Shown here: positions 1 to 8,490 of the stretch, piece by piece
How positions within the stretch are numbered: position 1 is the first letter of the stretch
Layout: each line of letters begins with the position of its first letter
Assembly: GCA_023412915.1 (NCBI GenBank)
Contig: JAEZRE010000023.1
Location: 1-64,000, forward strand
Reading direction: 5' to 3'
Length of the DNA stretch: 64,000 nt
Origin: Bacillota bacterium
GTDB lineage: Bacteria; Bacillota; Clostridia; Acetivibrionales; DTU013
Position numbers and translations under genes: made by a program
Notes under the pieces: model-generated
Seen by the model: the letters and a program-made list of their open reading frames with translations, nothing else
The model's database searches: none
What the model was told of the DNA's origin: nothing

Positions 1-2
1 AT

Positions 3-594
3 ACACTCCTGGGCGAGGTCGCTACCCAGGTTGCTGTTATTGATACAGGAATAGCCACGATACTCTTTGATTTTGGTATTCTTAGCGCTGTAGTAGGAGA
101 AATAGCGACGCAGGTAGCTTTTGTCGATACACTGCTCGGTGAGGTCGCCACCCAGGTCGCTGTGATCGACACTGGCGTAGCAAGTCTGTTGTCCGGTGTC
201 GCAGGCATCAGTACTGTGATCGGAGAAATTGCAACCCAGGTCGCCGTGATTGACACTAACGTAGCAAGCATCGGTACAGTAGTCGGAGAAGTTGCAACTC
301 AGGTCGCCTTCATCGACACACTCCTCGGCGAGGTCGCTACTCAGGTGGCTGTGATCGATACTGGCGTAGCAAGTCTCATCTCTGAGGTTTCTGTAATTGG
401 AGAAGTTGCAACACAGGTCGCTTTCATCGATACACTCCTCGGCGAGGTCGCTACTCAGGTGGCTGTGATCGACACTGGCGTAGCAAGTCTCATCTCTGAG
501 GTTTCTATAATCGGTGAAATCGCAACGCAGGTTGCCTTCATCGATACACTGCTCGGCGATGTGGCTACGCAGGTCTCCGAGATCGAGACCATCG
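3..594 (+). repeat. Coding tandem repeats (14-aa blocks, 38-aa higher-order unit)
   Basis: The DNA consists of near-identical blocks encoding GEVATQVA..IDT. The best conserved higher-order unit is 114 bp: 290-403 and 404-517 differ at only a few positions, mostly silent. The array probably continues left of the window. Confidence 0.85.
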
Positions 595-986
595 TTTCGG
601 GTCTGCAATGCAAATCCAACAGACTCACGACTGGTCCCGTGCTGCACGACAACGCTGTGAACAGTATAGTTACAAAAGTGCTCAATGACTCAACTTCTAC
701 TTTAGTAGGTGTTTCAGCAATACTATACAATATCGAGACCTGTCCTAAGTTTGCTAAAAGAACCGCAGTGTTCGGACCAATCCCGCCCAAGTGCTCAAAC
801 TTCTTTATATTCGATACACCGGCAAGCTTACACGAATTTGAGATCCAATTCCTCGGGATAACGACAGATGTCTTTGCTTCCGTATTTGCGAGGTCTAACA
901 GTTCAACAACCCCGCTGCCCGGGAGCAACGTAGTAATTACGAACACCTTCCGCAGCAGTGAATTGCTCTGTACAAATGATCCGTGA
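3..986 (+). CDS. Repeat-rich protein, 5' end outside the window
   Basis: The reading frame is open from the left edge, so the true start lies upstream and only the C-terminal 327 residues are seen. The first two thirds are tandem repeats built on 14-residue blocks such as GEVATQVAFIDTLL and GEVATQVAVIDTGV, plus a 10-residue spacer. Together they make 38-residue (114 bp) units that are nearly identical around 290-517. The last ~125 residues are non-repetitive, with the sequence LHDNAVNSIVTKVLN and several cysteines. I do not recognise a named family. The regular hydrophobic spacing suggests a fibrous or coiled-coil stalk with a globular C-terminal head, as in surface or exosporium proteins, which is inference. 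A strong terminator follows the stop codon. Confidence 0.75.
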   Translation, partial: TLLGEVATQVAVIDTGIATILFDFGILSAVVGEIATQVAFVDTLLGEVATQVAVIDTGVASLLSGVAGISTVIGEIATQVAVIDTNVASIGTVVGEVATQVAFIDTLLGEVATQVAVIDTGVASLISEVSVIGEVATQVAFIDTLLGEVATQVAVIDTGVASLISEVSIIGEIATQVAFIDTLLGDVATQVSEIETIVSGLQCKSNRLTTGPVLHDNAVNSIVTKVLNDSTSTLVGVSAILYNIETCPKFAKRTAVFGPIPPKCSNFFIFDTPASLHEFEIQFLGITTDVFASVFARSNSSTTPLPGSNVVITNTFRSSELLCTNDP

Positions 987-1031
987 TAATCCGTTATGGC
1001 CTAAACGTTCCATGGCGATCAGCTCAGATAG

Positions 1032-1067
1032 AAAGCCGGCCAGGGTTCAATGCCCTGGCCGGCTTTT
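1032..1067 (+). terminator. Rho-independent terminator after the repeat protein
   Basis: A perfect 14-bp stem (AAAGCCGGCCAGGG with its complement) with a 7-nt loop, followed by TTTT. It lies 45 nt after the stop at 986. Confidence 0.9.
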
Positions 1068-1110
1068 CCAAGCCGTAAAATTCAACCTAAAAATAAATAA
1101 AGAGTATAAA

Positions 1111-1132
1111 CAGCCCAGAACCATATGGGCTG
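1111..1132 (-). terminator. Probable terminator of the small downstream gene
   Basis: A CAGCCCA/TGGGCTG stem with an 8-nt loop. On the minus strand it is followed by TTTAT, 50 nt past the stop of the gene at 1186-1368. The U-tract is weak. Confidence 0.45.
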
Positions 1133-1185
1133 CTCATACCCCCATGCCTTATAACCAGACCTAAGTATCGCCTTTGTGACTCAGA

Positions 1186-1368
1186 CTATTTGTGTTTTTT
1201 TGCAATCGCTTTGTTTATGGCATATTCAAACTGTTCCCAACCAGCATCCTGGACTTTTTTATTAATACTCTTCTCTTCATGCTGATATTTGGGCGTATAC
1301 CCCTTCCCCGCCCTTTCAACACATCTGACAGCCATACTTTTATCCCATCTGATAGTTTTCATGTCCAT
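1186..1368 (-). CDS. Small hypothetical basic protein
   Basis: Sixty residues starting MDMKTIRWDKSMAVRC, rich in Lys and Arg, with no membrane segment. The longer frame opens at 1386 but has no ribosome site there. The ATG at 1368 has TTAGGATG seven bases upstream, so I use it. I recognise no family. The minus strand is preferred over the overlapping plus-strand frame because of this site and the hairpin downstream. It lies between the repeat protein and cysS and is convergent with the first. Confidence 0.5.
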   Translation of the reverse strand: MDMKTIRWDKSMAVRCVERAGKGYTPKYQHEEKSINKKVQDAGWEQFEYAINKAIAKKHK

Positions 1369-1448
1369 AGTTACACATCCTAACATGATAAATTTAATTT
1401 ACATAATCAGTATATTAACATGAACATGAAAAGTTGCATTCCTGGAAA

Positions 1449-2846
1449 TCATTTGCGCACGACTTTTACTCCCTGAGGCGTATCCTCCAACTGGTAACCC
1501 ATGCTACCGAGCTTATCTCTCAGTTCGTCGGCAAGCTTCCAGTTTTTCTCCTTCCTCGCCTGTTGTCTCTGATTTACAAGATCTGCTATTTCAGGGTCGA
1601 GCGCAGGCTCCTCCGAAGCCGTCTTTTCAGCCGCTTTGGCAAAATCCAGTCCGAAAACCTCGTCCATTTCGAGGAGCAGTTCATAGAGGTCGTGGGATTT
1701 TGTCCCGTATCTTGCTATATTCCAAGCCACACCCATGGCTCTCGGTATGTTGAGATCGTCGTTTATCGCGTCCTGGAAATCCTTCCTGAAAGACTCTATC
1801 TGTTCCGCTTCCGCCTTTGCGCCGGCTGCGGCATTCTTATGCGCAAGCACGCCTTCCAGCAGCCTGTCGAGAGCCACCTGCGCGGCCTTTAACCCATCCC
1901 AGGTGAAATTCAGCTTGCTCCTGTAATTCGCGTTCAGGCACATATACCTGTATGCCAGCGGGCTGAAGCCTTTCTTTTTAAGGTCGGAGACGGTATAGGT
2001 ATTACCGAGGCTTTTGGACATTTTACCATTATCGACGAGCAGGAATTCTCCATGCAGCCAGTAATGAACGGCAGGTTTGCCCAACAGCGCCTCGCTCTGC
2101 GCTATCTCGTTCTCATGGTGTACCGGTATGTGGTCGACGCCGCCCGTATGGATGTCGAATTCATCGCCGAGGTACTTCCTGCTCATGGCGGAGCATTCTA
2201 TGTGCCAGCCCGGATAGCCCATGCCCCATGGACTCGGCCACTGCATTATGTGTTCCTTCGGAGCCTTCTTCCACAGTGCGAAATCCGCAGGATGTCTCTT
2301 TTCCTCGTTGACGTCTACACGCGCCCCCGCGATCTGGCCTTCGAGGTCCAGTCCGGAAAGCTTGCCGTAGCCTTCGAATTTCATAACGTCGAAATATATG
2401 CCGTCGCTCGTCTCATAGGCGTAGCCCTTCTCTACGAGGGCCTGGACGAACTCTATCATCTCATTGATGTGGTCGGTCGCTTTTGCAATGATTTCAGGCT
2501 TGCCTATGTTCAGTTCGACTATGTCGTTCATGAAAACGCCGGTATAGTACTCAGCGATCTCCCAGGGCGATTTGTTCGCCTGCCTGGCGGTTTTCATCAT
2601 CTTGTCCTCGCCTTCGTCGGCGTCCGAAACAAGATGCCCTACATCCGTTATATTCATGACATGCTTCAGCGTAAAGCCATTGTACTTCATTACACGTCTG
2701 AGTATGTCCATGAACACGTACGTCCTCAGGTTGCCGATGTGCGCGTACTGGTAAACGGTAGGGCCGCAGGAATAGAGCTTCGCCGCACCCTCCTCCATAG
2801 GCCTGAATTCTTCTTTTTGCCTTGTCAGCGTATTGTAAAGCTTCAT
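1449..2846 (-). CDS. cysS: Cysteinyl-tRNA synthetase
   Basis: A class I aminoacyl-tRNA synthetase of 465 residues, the usual length, which charges tRNA-Cys in the cytoplasm. The zinc/HIGH region reads CGPTVYQYAHIGN near the N terminus. A second zinc-ligand segment is GWHIECSAM and the histidine cluster is HTGGVDHIPVHHENE. The KMSKS loop is GKMSKSLGN. The frame extends to a GTG at 2861, but GGAGG sits eight bases before the ATG at 2846, giving MKLYNTLTRQKEEF. It follows cysE with a 14-bp gap and is almost certainly cotranscribed from the upstream T-box leader, so Cys supply and charging are controlled together. Confidence 0.97.
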   Translation of the reverse strand: MKLYNTLTRQKEEFRPMEEGAAKLYSCGPTVYQYAHIGNLRTYVFMDILRRVMKYNGFTLKHVMNITDVGHLVSDADEGEDKMMKTARQANKSPWEIAEYYTGVFMNDIVELNIGKPEIIAKATDHINEMIEFVQALVEKGYAYETSDGIYFDVMKFEGYGKLSGLDLEGQIAGARVDVNEEKRHPADFALWKKAPKEHIMQWPSPWGMGYPGWHIECSAMSRKYLGDEFDIHTGGVDHIPVHHENEIAQSEALLGKPAVHYWLHGEFLLVDNGKMSKSLGNTYTVSDLKKKGFSPLAYRYMCLNANYRSKLNFTWDGLKAAQVALDRLLEGVLAHKNAAAGAKAEAEQIESFRKDFQDAINDDLNIPRAMGVAWNIARYGTKSHDLYELLLEMDEVFGLDFAKAAEKTASEEPALDPEIADLVNQRQQARKEKNWKLADELRDKLGSMGYQLEDTPQGVKVVRK

Positions 2847-2860
2847 CTTGATAACCTCCA

Positions 2861-3556
2861 CTATATTTTATCCGATTTCTCGTGCTTTTCATTGCAGCTT
2901 TCTATGTTCCGTGCCTTGGCGTGCTCGCCGCGCAATGCCGCTTCAAGGTGCTCTATCCGCACCTGCAGCCTGCACAATTCCTGCGAGACCGGGTCGGCTA
3001 TATGCACCTGGTCGAGCTCTATCGAGGGAGCCAGCTTCCTGCCTGCATGCTTTACCGGACGCGCCTTCGGTCCTGTGATAGTCGTATCGGGCAATACGTC
3101 CTCGAGTACGACCGAGCCCGCGCCTATCATGGCATTATCCCCGATGGAGATTGGGCCGAGCAGCTTTGCGCCCGCGCCGATAAGCACGTTATTGCCTATG
3201 GTGGGGTGCCGTTTACCTTTGTCCTTTCCCGTTCCGCCCAGTGTCACGCCGTGGTATATGGTACAATTATCCCCTACCTCGGCGGTTTCACCGACAACGA
3301 TCCCCATTCCGTGATCCATGAACAGGCCTCTGCCGATAGTCGCACCCGGATGTATCTCTATCCCTGTCATGAACCTGGAAAACTGTGATATCAGTCTCGC
3401 CGGGAAAAACAGCTTCCTTTTGAAAAGCCAATGCGCCGCACGGTGATAAAACAGCGCATGAAAGCCGGGATAAAGCAGGAAAACCTCCAGCGTGCTCTTT
3501 GCCGCGGGATCTCTTTGAGCAATTGACCTGGCGTCGGTCAATAATCCTTTAAACAT
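2861..3556 (-). CDS. cysE: Serine O-acetyltransferase
   Basis: Makes O-acetylserine from serine and acetyl-CoA, the committed step of cysteine synthesis. The protein has 231 residues. An N-terminal helical domain is followed by a left-handed beta-helix of hexapeptide repeats (for example HPGATIGRG, HPTIGNNVLIGAG), with the active-site segment DHGMGIVVGET. A short charged tail with a CxxxH-type end follows the helix. The start has GTGAGGCG seven bases upstream. It is the first gene after the T-box and precedes cysS. Confidence 0.95.
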   Translation of the reverse strand: MFKGLLTDARSIAQRDPAAKSTLEVFLLYPGFHALFYHRAAHWLFKRKLFFPARLISQFSRFMTGIEIHPGATIGRGLFMDHGMGIVVGETAEVGDNCTIYHGVTLGGTGKDKGKRHPTIGNNVLIGAGAKLLGPISIGDNAMIGAGSVVLEDVLPDTTITGPKARPVKHAGRKLAPSIELDQVHIADPVSQELCRLQVRIEHLEAALRGEHAKARNIESCNEKHEKSDKI

Positions 3557-3653
3557 GCAAACGCCTCACTTATAAATGATATTAGCATCACTTTTTTATG
3601 ATATTATACCCATACAAACCACAAGCGCATCAAACACCCGCAATTTTTGCAAT

Positions 3654-3930
3654 AAAAAAACTCCGCCCCTGCATAGAGGCGAAGTTACCCGCGGTCCCAC
3701 TCTAATATGACAATGACATAAAGCCTGTTGTCGATCTCAACGGCAATAACGGAGCCTTATCCCGTGAAAGCCTACTTAATTGGCGCAGCTGCGGCCGCGG
3801 CCCTGTTTTCGGCTTCCCGACTCGCCTGGGGCACTTCTCCTGCCAAATGCGCCAATACCGCTTTCAGCCGGCGACGGTATCTCTCTGGGGCTATTGTTCA
3901 GGTTACTTTCCCGGTTCATCGTCTTTGAAT
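3654..3930 (-). promoter_or_regulatory. T-box leader, probable tRNA-Cys specificity
   Basis: Read on the minus strand, this leader carries the T-box hallmarks. An AGTA-containing Stem I 5' side and an AGAGAGA element lie near 3880-3900. The T-box core AGAGTGGGACCGCGGG is at about 3685-3703. A terminator stem (AACTTCGCCTC pairing with GGGGCGGAG) ends in seven T at 3654. A TGC triplet at 3831-3833 sits where the specifier is expected, in the context GAAGTGCCCC, and TGC is a Cys codon. It precedes cysE-cysS, so uncharged tRNA-Cys should stabilise the antiterminator. The specifier assignment was made by eye. Confidence 0.93.
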
Positions 3931-4089
3931 TTTTATGATATCGCATTTATTTCAATCATTTTATCAAATATTAGTTATAAAGTAAACAAATTAGGTACAT
4001 CAAACTGCATAAACAAAACATCGGGAATTAATAATAGTATTGACGGCAATTTGCATTTTCATTATATCCTTTGAAAGGAAGTGATATGA

Positions 4090-4452
4090 TTGGCTGAAAA
4101 TGTCGAAAGAACGCAGCATTTCAGTTTCGGACAGTTCATAATAAGGTGGTTGGTCGGGGCAGTAGTATTGGCCGTTACGGCATTTCTTACGCCGGGCTTC
4201 TCCATAGCCAGCATATGGTCGTTGATAGTGGCTGCCGCAGTTATCGCGATTCTCGATTACCTGGTGCAGAGGATCCTCGGAGTGGACGCAACTCCGTTTG
4301 GCAGAGGACTGACCGGATTCATAGTAGCTGCAATTATTATCTATGTCGTCAAATTTATTGTACCCGGCTATTACGTAACATTGCTCGGTGCAATACTCGC
4401 TGCTCTTGTGTACGGCATCATCAACCTGTTGATCCCCGGCAAGACTATGTAA
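4090..4452 (+). CDS. Phage holin family 4-like membrane protein (YvlD type)
   Basis: A 120-residue protein with four hydrophobic helices (about residues 18-37, 42-60, 74-92 and 95-114), typical of the 4TM phage-holin superfamily IV group that includes Bacillus YvlD. Despite the name, chromosomal members are not known lysis proteins. The role is unknown, possibly envelope stress. The start is a TTG with AGGAAGTG upstream. The ATG a few bases earlier is out of frame and stops at once. No phage genes are nearby. Confidence 0.8.
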   Translation: MAENVERTQHFSFGQFIIRWLVGAVVLAVTAFLTPGFSIASIWSLIVAAAVIAILDYLVQRILGVDATPFGRGLTGFIVAAIIIYVVKFIVPGYYVTLLGAILAALVYGIINLLIPGKTM

Positions 4453-4520
4453 CCTGCCAGGGTGGTAAGAGACTCCAATTGGGCATGCGCTCATGCCGGC
4501 CACATGTCAAGTATCAAAAT

Positions 4521-4545
4521 AAAGGGATGGCTATGCCATCCCTTT
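4521..4545. terminator. Bidirectional terminator
   Basis: AAAGGGATGGC/GCCATCCCTTT stem with a 3-nt loop between convergent genes (stops at 4452 and 4563). A-rich and T-rich flanks serve both directions. Confidence 0.85.
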
Positions 4546-4562
4546 ATGTATATACCGTAAGC

Positions 4563-5471
4563 TTATTCATCTTTTGTCATGCTTCTTTCTTCCTCAATCG
4601 CTCCGGGGAAATCCATTTTTTGGGGCGGGAAGAATTCATCTATCGGGAAGTCGATTGTTTCAAACAATTCGCAGGGTTCCTCATCGGTGGAAGCTACGCA
4701 TCTCTTATTCGGTACACAGAAGTCGAATGCCGGTATGAGCAGCTGGGTCAGTCTCGCAAGCTTGACGATCGAGAACAGCCCTATCGTCGCAACGACCTGC
4801 TTTACTATGACCAGATGCCTTGTGTCGTCTGTGGCCAGATCGGTCTCATCAAAGTCTACAGATTCGAGCATATTGCTTACAACCTGGGGTAATACCCTGT
4901 CGCAGTCATCATCGCTGGCATTTTCAAGAACCTCCGCTATCCTGGCATTCAATGCGATCGGTTCGGCGACTTCAATCTTGGCGATCGGAAGGTTATTCTG
5001 CTGTAAAGCCGAATCTCCGTTGTAATCGTTTTCATGATCCCTGAAATGCGACTTGAATATCTTCACATTACCTTCGGAACCGAACAGGATGATTTTCTTG
5101 TCAAAGAGTACGATGCCCGGAACCGTAATGATCCTTATTCCGCCGCTAACTCTGGGTACAAAGAAGTCGAGCGTAACCTTGATGAAGTACTTGATGTCGA
5201 CAGTGTAGAAGCCCCTCTTGAACGGTACTTCCTCAACGTCCGCGAACACTCTTACTACCTCTGCACGTCTGGCCTTTACATTGATTGCATGGTTAACGAT
5301 CCAGTTCACTTTGTGAGGATCCTTGAAATATACTCTTGCATCTTCGATGCAATCTTTTTCCTTGCATGAATCATAAATCTTTTCCACATGTATACAAACT
5401 GCTTCCTTTATTTTGCAAAGGTCTTTCTCACTGATAAGGCCTGGAAGCACTTTGTCGTGATTATAGCTCAT
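4563..5471 (-). CDS. Conserved clostridial protein of unknown function
   Basis: A 302-residue acidic, soluble protein without signal peptide or membrane segments. It has a Cys-rich N-terminal motif, CIHVEKIYDSCKEKDCIED (about residues 25-43), and further cysteines near the C terminus (DFCVPNKRC, EEPCELF). Similar motifs occur in clostridial proteins that I associate only loosely with the spore surface, so I assign no function. The start at 5471 is favoured because GGGGGAT lies six bases before that ATG, whereas the ATG at 5489 has none. It is divergent from the propeller protein across a long hairpin element. Confidence 0.75.
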   Translation of the reverse strand: MSYNHDKVLPGLISEKDLCKIKEAVCIHVEKIYDSCKEKDCIEDARVYFKDPHKVNWIVNHAINVKARRAEVVRVFADVEEVPFKRGFYTVDIKYFIKVTLDFFVPRVSGGIRIITVPGIVLFDKKIILFGSEGNVKIFKSHFRDHENDYNGDSALQQNNLPIAKIEVAEPIALNARIAEVLENASDDDCDRVLPQVVSNMLESVDFDETDLATDDTRHLVIVKQVVATIGLFSIVKLARLTQLLIPAFDFCVPNKRCVASTDEEPCELFETIDFPIDEFFPPQKMDFPGAIEEERSMTKDE

Positions 5472-5556
5472 ATCTAAATCCCCCTTCATTTAAAGCTATA
5501 TTATTTGATTTCCCTCTCATTTTCATAATATGTTACATCCGCCTTTTTGTGATATT

Positions 5557-5660
5557 AAGGAATCGTTGAAATATAACTTCCGATAATTTTTTCGGGGAAC
5601 TTCACTAAACGCTCCATTCCCCAGAAAAAATCGGAAGTAATATTTCAGCCGATCCTTACT
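5557..5660. repeat. Long imperfect inverted repeat between divergent genes
   Basis: The left arm (about 5557-5601) starts TAAGGAATCGTTGAAATATA. The right arm (about 5615-5660) is its imperfect complement ending CCGATCCTTA. The arms match at most of ~45 positions, including ACTTCCGAT and TTTTTTC.GGGGAA blocks, around a ~13-nt loop. There is no coding potential and it could be a small mobile hairpin or a regulatory structure. Confidence 0.8.
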
Positions 5661-5759
5661 AAAACTTTATAAATCCGGAACATATGCTGCCATAAATCAA
5701 AACGATATCGTCATATATATAAGTAAGAATAGTTGTATGGAAAAAGTGAGTGGAGTCAT

Positions 5760-7490
5760 ATGTTCAATTTGCAGAACAGGCAGTTCGTATTCAGGCATCC
5801 GACAGGAGAAGTCAGGAGCATATTCTGCGACCAGAGGCAGAATCTGTGTTTTAACTCATTGACGACAAGAGGGGTATGGAGCAACGCAGCCGTGTTGCAT
5901 AAAAACGTATACCAGAGCTTTTATGCTGAAATAGACCAGAATGAAGTCTACCACATCCTGTTCCAGGATAGCGTCGGGAATATCATTTATTCCAGGCTGG
6001 ACGGTCAAAACCTGAAATCCATTCCCGTACTGAACAGCAAGCTCCCAACGGCGTACGACAAGCAATTGTGCATCGTACCCTTCAAAAACCAGGTATATCT
6101 GTTTTATGTTCTGCAGCATGACAACTCGTTCATGCTCGCATATCAGGTTCTGGTAAACAGCAGGCTGGGCACGCCCAAGGTAGTGGATTATGTTTCGGGA
6201 AGCAGCGTTCCCTGCTCGATCATATATGACAGCAATGAAAACATATATGCATTCTATCAGTCTTACGACGGAAAGTACCTGCAGTTGGGCTTCAAGAAAT
6301 TCAACACGGTACAGAAGCACTGGAGTGATTTCATGCCGATCACAAAATACCAGGGGAACTGCGAATATCCCCATGCACTGATCGACAGCAACGGCATAAT
6401 CCATTTATGTTATCAGCGACGCACACCCAAACTGTTCGAAATGGTATACCAGCGGAAGGATCCCGATAAAAACCTCTGGTCGCCCGAGATCGTCGTACAT
6501 TCCTCGGTGCATTCGTTCGAGAAGGCTTCGATACTGCAGACTGAAAACAGGCTGATCATATTCTGGGTTCGCGAGGATGTGATCTACTACAGTGAAGGTT
6601 CATTGGCGGGCGAAGGCTGGAGCAAGCCGTCGAGGTACTCCAACCAGTATGGCCGCAATCTGCAGTGTATTAGCTACAAATATCTGAAGCCGGCGTTCGA
6701 CCGGACACAGCTCAATACAAGCGCATTATACGGGGCACCGGACGCATCGGACACAGCAGCAGGCGGTCAGAACGGCAGCAGTCCGGCAGCCTCAGGTGAA
6801 ACAGGAAGACATGTTTGGTCGATGCCCCCCGAGATCTATCCGGGTACCGTTGGAAACGGCCTGAAGCTCGCTTTTGTAAGCATCGATCAGTTCGGTGACC
6901 TTTTTGGCGACACTCCTTCGTACCCGGTCCCGGAATATTCTTCAGAATATCGTGAAACAGGCACTCCGGCGCCATCGGGAGGCGACGTCAGGAAGATCAT
7001 CCTCGATACCTTCAAGCAGCTTCAAAACAGTGTGGATGAAGTGCGCACGGGCTGGTCCGAAAACAAAAAGGAAATGGCGAGGCTGACGAACGCATACCTC
7101 GAATTGACAAAGGAGCTCGGGAAATACTCCGTCAGGATGAATATGCTCGAAAATCAACTCAGGCAGCTTAAAAAGCCGGCTGCAAGGGACGAGGCGACAA
7201 GCCGTTACCAAACGGCAGCGCACGATAAGGAGGCAGTAACCGCTGCCGCAGGAGATATCGCCAGTCCGGCAGTTGAAAACCGGAGGGAACCGGGAGAACC
7301 GGGAGAACCGGGAGAGCCGGGAGAGCCGGGAGGGCCGGGGGAACAAAGCATGACCGAAAGCCGGAACACAGCCTTGCAGCAGAAGGCACAAAAGCCCCTG
7401 AAAAAGCCGGGGACATCGCTCGACCCCGAAAAGCTGAAGGAATGGGAGGAATGGCAGGAGCCCAAGGAATGGCAGGAAAGCGGCGAATAA
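5760..7490 (+). CDS. Beta-propeller-like protein with coiled coil, collagen-like GEP repeat and Trp-rich tail
   Basis: A 576-residue protein with no signal peptide. Residues ~1-320 are short beta-strand repeats with aromatic and Asp-containing turns (IYDSNENIYAFYQSYDGK, LIDSNGIIHLCYQ, LIIFWVREDVIYYSEG), resembling sialidase/BNR-type propellers. A Gly/Ser/Ala linker follows, then a heptad-rich coiled coil (about 408-472). Next is a collagen-like run of GEP triplets (about 508-528) and a tail with repeated WEEWQEPKEWQE. It could be a spore-surface or carbohydrate-binding protein, which is inference. The ATG at 5760 preceded by GTGGAG is preferred to the TTG at 5733. Confidence 0.75.
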   Translation: MFNLQNRQFVFRHPTGEVRSIFCDQRQNLCFNSLTTRGVWSNAAVLHKNVYQSFYAEIDQNEVYHILFQDSVGNIIYSRLDGQNLKSIPVLNSKLPTAYDKQLCIVPFKNQVYLFYVLQHDNSFMLAYQVLVNSRLGTPKVVDYVSGSSVPCSIIYDSNENIYAFYQSYDGKYLQLGFKKFNTVQKHWSDFMPITKYQGNCEYPHALIDSNGIIHLCYQRRTPKLFEMVYQRKDPDKNLWSPEIVVHSSVHSFEKASILQTENRLIIFWVREDVIYYSEGSLAGEGWSKPSRYSNQYGRNLQCISYKYLKPAFDRTQLNTSALYGAPDASDTAAGGQNGSSPAASGETGRHVWSMPPEIYPGTVGNGLKLAFVSIDQFGDLFGDTPSYPVPEYSSEYRETGTPAPSGGDVRKIILDTFKQLQNSVDEVRTGWSENKKEMARLTNAYLELTKELGKYSVRMNMLENQLRQLKKPAARDEATSRYQTAAHDKEAVTAAAGDIASPAVENRREPGEPGEPGEPGEPGGPGEQSMTESRNTALQQKAQKPLKKPGTSLDPEKLKEWEEWQEPKEWQESGE

Positions 7491-7502
7491 AAAAGCCGGA
7501 GG

Positions 7503-8147
7503 TCAGTCGTAAATCGTAATCCCGGCGTCATACCTCCCGACAAACTCGATAAACCTGTCTTTCAGCATTTCATTGGCGGAAATTTTCGTCCTTTTGCCCC
7601 TGCTGTCAGTCAAGTTGATAGTGTAACTCACGCCGAGCTTTCTGCAGGCAATATCGATTTTCGCAATTTCTTTAAGCGGTACCGACAGCTTCTTCATGCC
7701 TATAAACAGGTAATCCTGATCGGAGTATACAAAGCTTTCCAAAAAAAACAACGGCAGCGGTGAGAGTATCACATGGCTGAAACTCCGCAAACAGCCAGAA
7801 AATGTAAAACCCGAAGCGATCGCATATATAGCCAGGGCCGCATTGACAACGCCAAGCAAAGAAATCAGAAAGACCGCCGTTTTTAAGCCCGCTCCCGTTA
7901 TCAGAACAAAGCCGGCTCTGCCCATCCTGTTATGCAGTATCGCCGCCAGCATGACAGAATAAACCAGTATGACGGCAAGCAGTAACTGAAACACATATCC
8001 TGCCGCCTTGTAGAAGACCGATACTTCGCTTCTCGACATGCTGACAGCGTTGACAGCCGCCGAGGCAAGCAGGATGAAAGCTGTCCCGATGACGGCTGTA
8101 CGGCTTTTTATATCCAATGAGGATAATTTGATAAATTCAAACTTCAT
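7503..8147 (-). CDS. Integral membrane protein of unknown function
   Basis: 214 residues. Four hydrophobic segments lie roughly at residues 19-37, 50-75, 85-110 and 115-140. They are followed by a soluble C-terminal domain with beta-strand character (VPLKEIAKIDIACRKLGVSYTINL), reminiscent of membrane-anchored PH-like domains such as those in bacterial bPH/YdbT-type proteins. The frame extends to 8228, but GTAGGTAGG lies just before the ATG at 8147, giving MKFEFIKLSSLD. It converges with the propeller gene with a 12-bp gap and no obvious terminator. Confidence 0.6.
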   Translation of the reverse strand: MKFEFIKLSSLDIKSRTAVIGTAFILLASAAVNAVSMSRSEVSVFYKAAGYVFQLLLAVILVYSVMLAAILHNRMGRAGFVLITGAGLKTAVFLISLLGVVNAALAIYAIASGFTFSGCLRSFSHVILSPLPLFFLESFVYSDQDYLFIGMKKLSVPLKEIAKIDIACRKLGVSYTINLTDSRGKRTKISANEMLKDRFIEFVGRYDAGITIYD

Positions 8148-8237
8148 TTTCCTACCTACATTTTTACATTTCGACCATATATAAAATATATTTATATAAA
8201 TTTTATATTTTCCCCAATTATATGTCAAACAAAATTA

Positions 8238-8477
8238 TTATAATCTAGCACGGCTCTTATTCATCCAATCGATCGAACCGAGCCCGGCGGAGTCCAGCAA
8301 CCCGTTCATAACACCCGTGCCGCCGAAGACGACCTGCCATACCAGTACGACCGGTGCGGCAGGGATCATCCATAAAGGAATACCGGATGCTTTGGATAAA
8401 AGGCAGCAGAAAAAACCTGTGTAATGAAGTCTGTATCTTTCAAAAAAAGTCCGGAATTGCATAACATTTAACGACAA
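8238..8477 (-). pseudogene. Remnant of a sugar ABC transporter permease
   Basis: A 79-codon frame whose second half (WMIPAAPVVLVWQVVFGGTG, then MNGLLDSAGLGSIDWMN) resembles the segment before the EAA loop of MalF/LplB-type sugar permeases, where P..WQ....G..N..L...G...I.W is conserved. Intact permeases of that family are about 300 residues. The first half and everything after IDWMN are missing. No ribosome site is convincing. I read it as a decayed fragment rather than a gene. The intact LplB-like permease of this window is at 36653-37627. Confidence 0.5.
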
Positions 8478-8490
8478 ACATTTTAGAATA

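Noticed and set aside
455..946. Minus-strand frame overlapping the repeat protein
   Set aside because: The plus frame is open to the window edge with protein-level repeats and is followed by a terminator; the minus frame is a by-product of the repeat composition.
2052..3314. 420-codon plus-strand frame
   Set aside because: It lies antisense to cysS and cysE, whose motifs are unmistakable. It has no ribosome site and no family-like sequence.
4090..4452. Prophage remnant because of a holin-like gene
   Set aside because: The YvlD-type 4TM family is chromosomal in many Firmicutes; no other phage gene is near.
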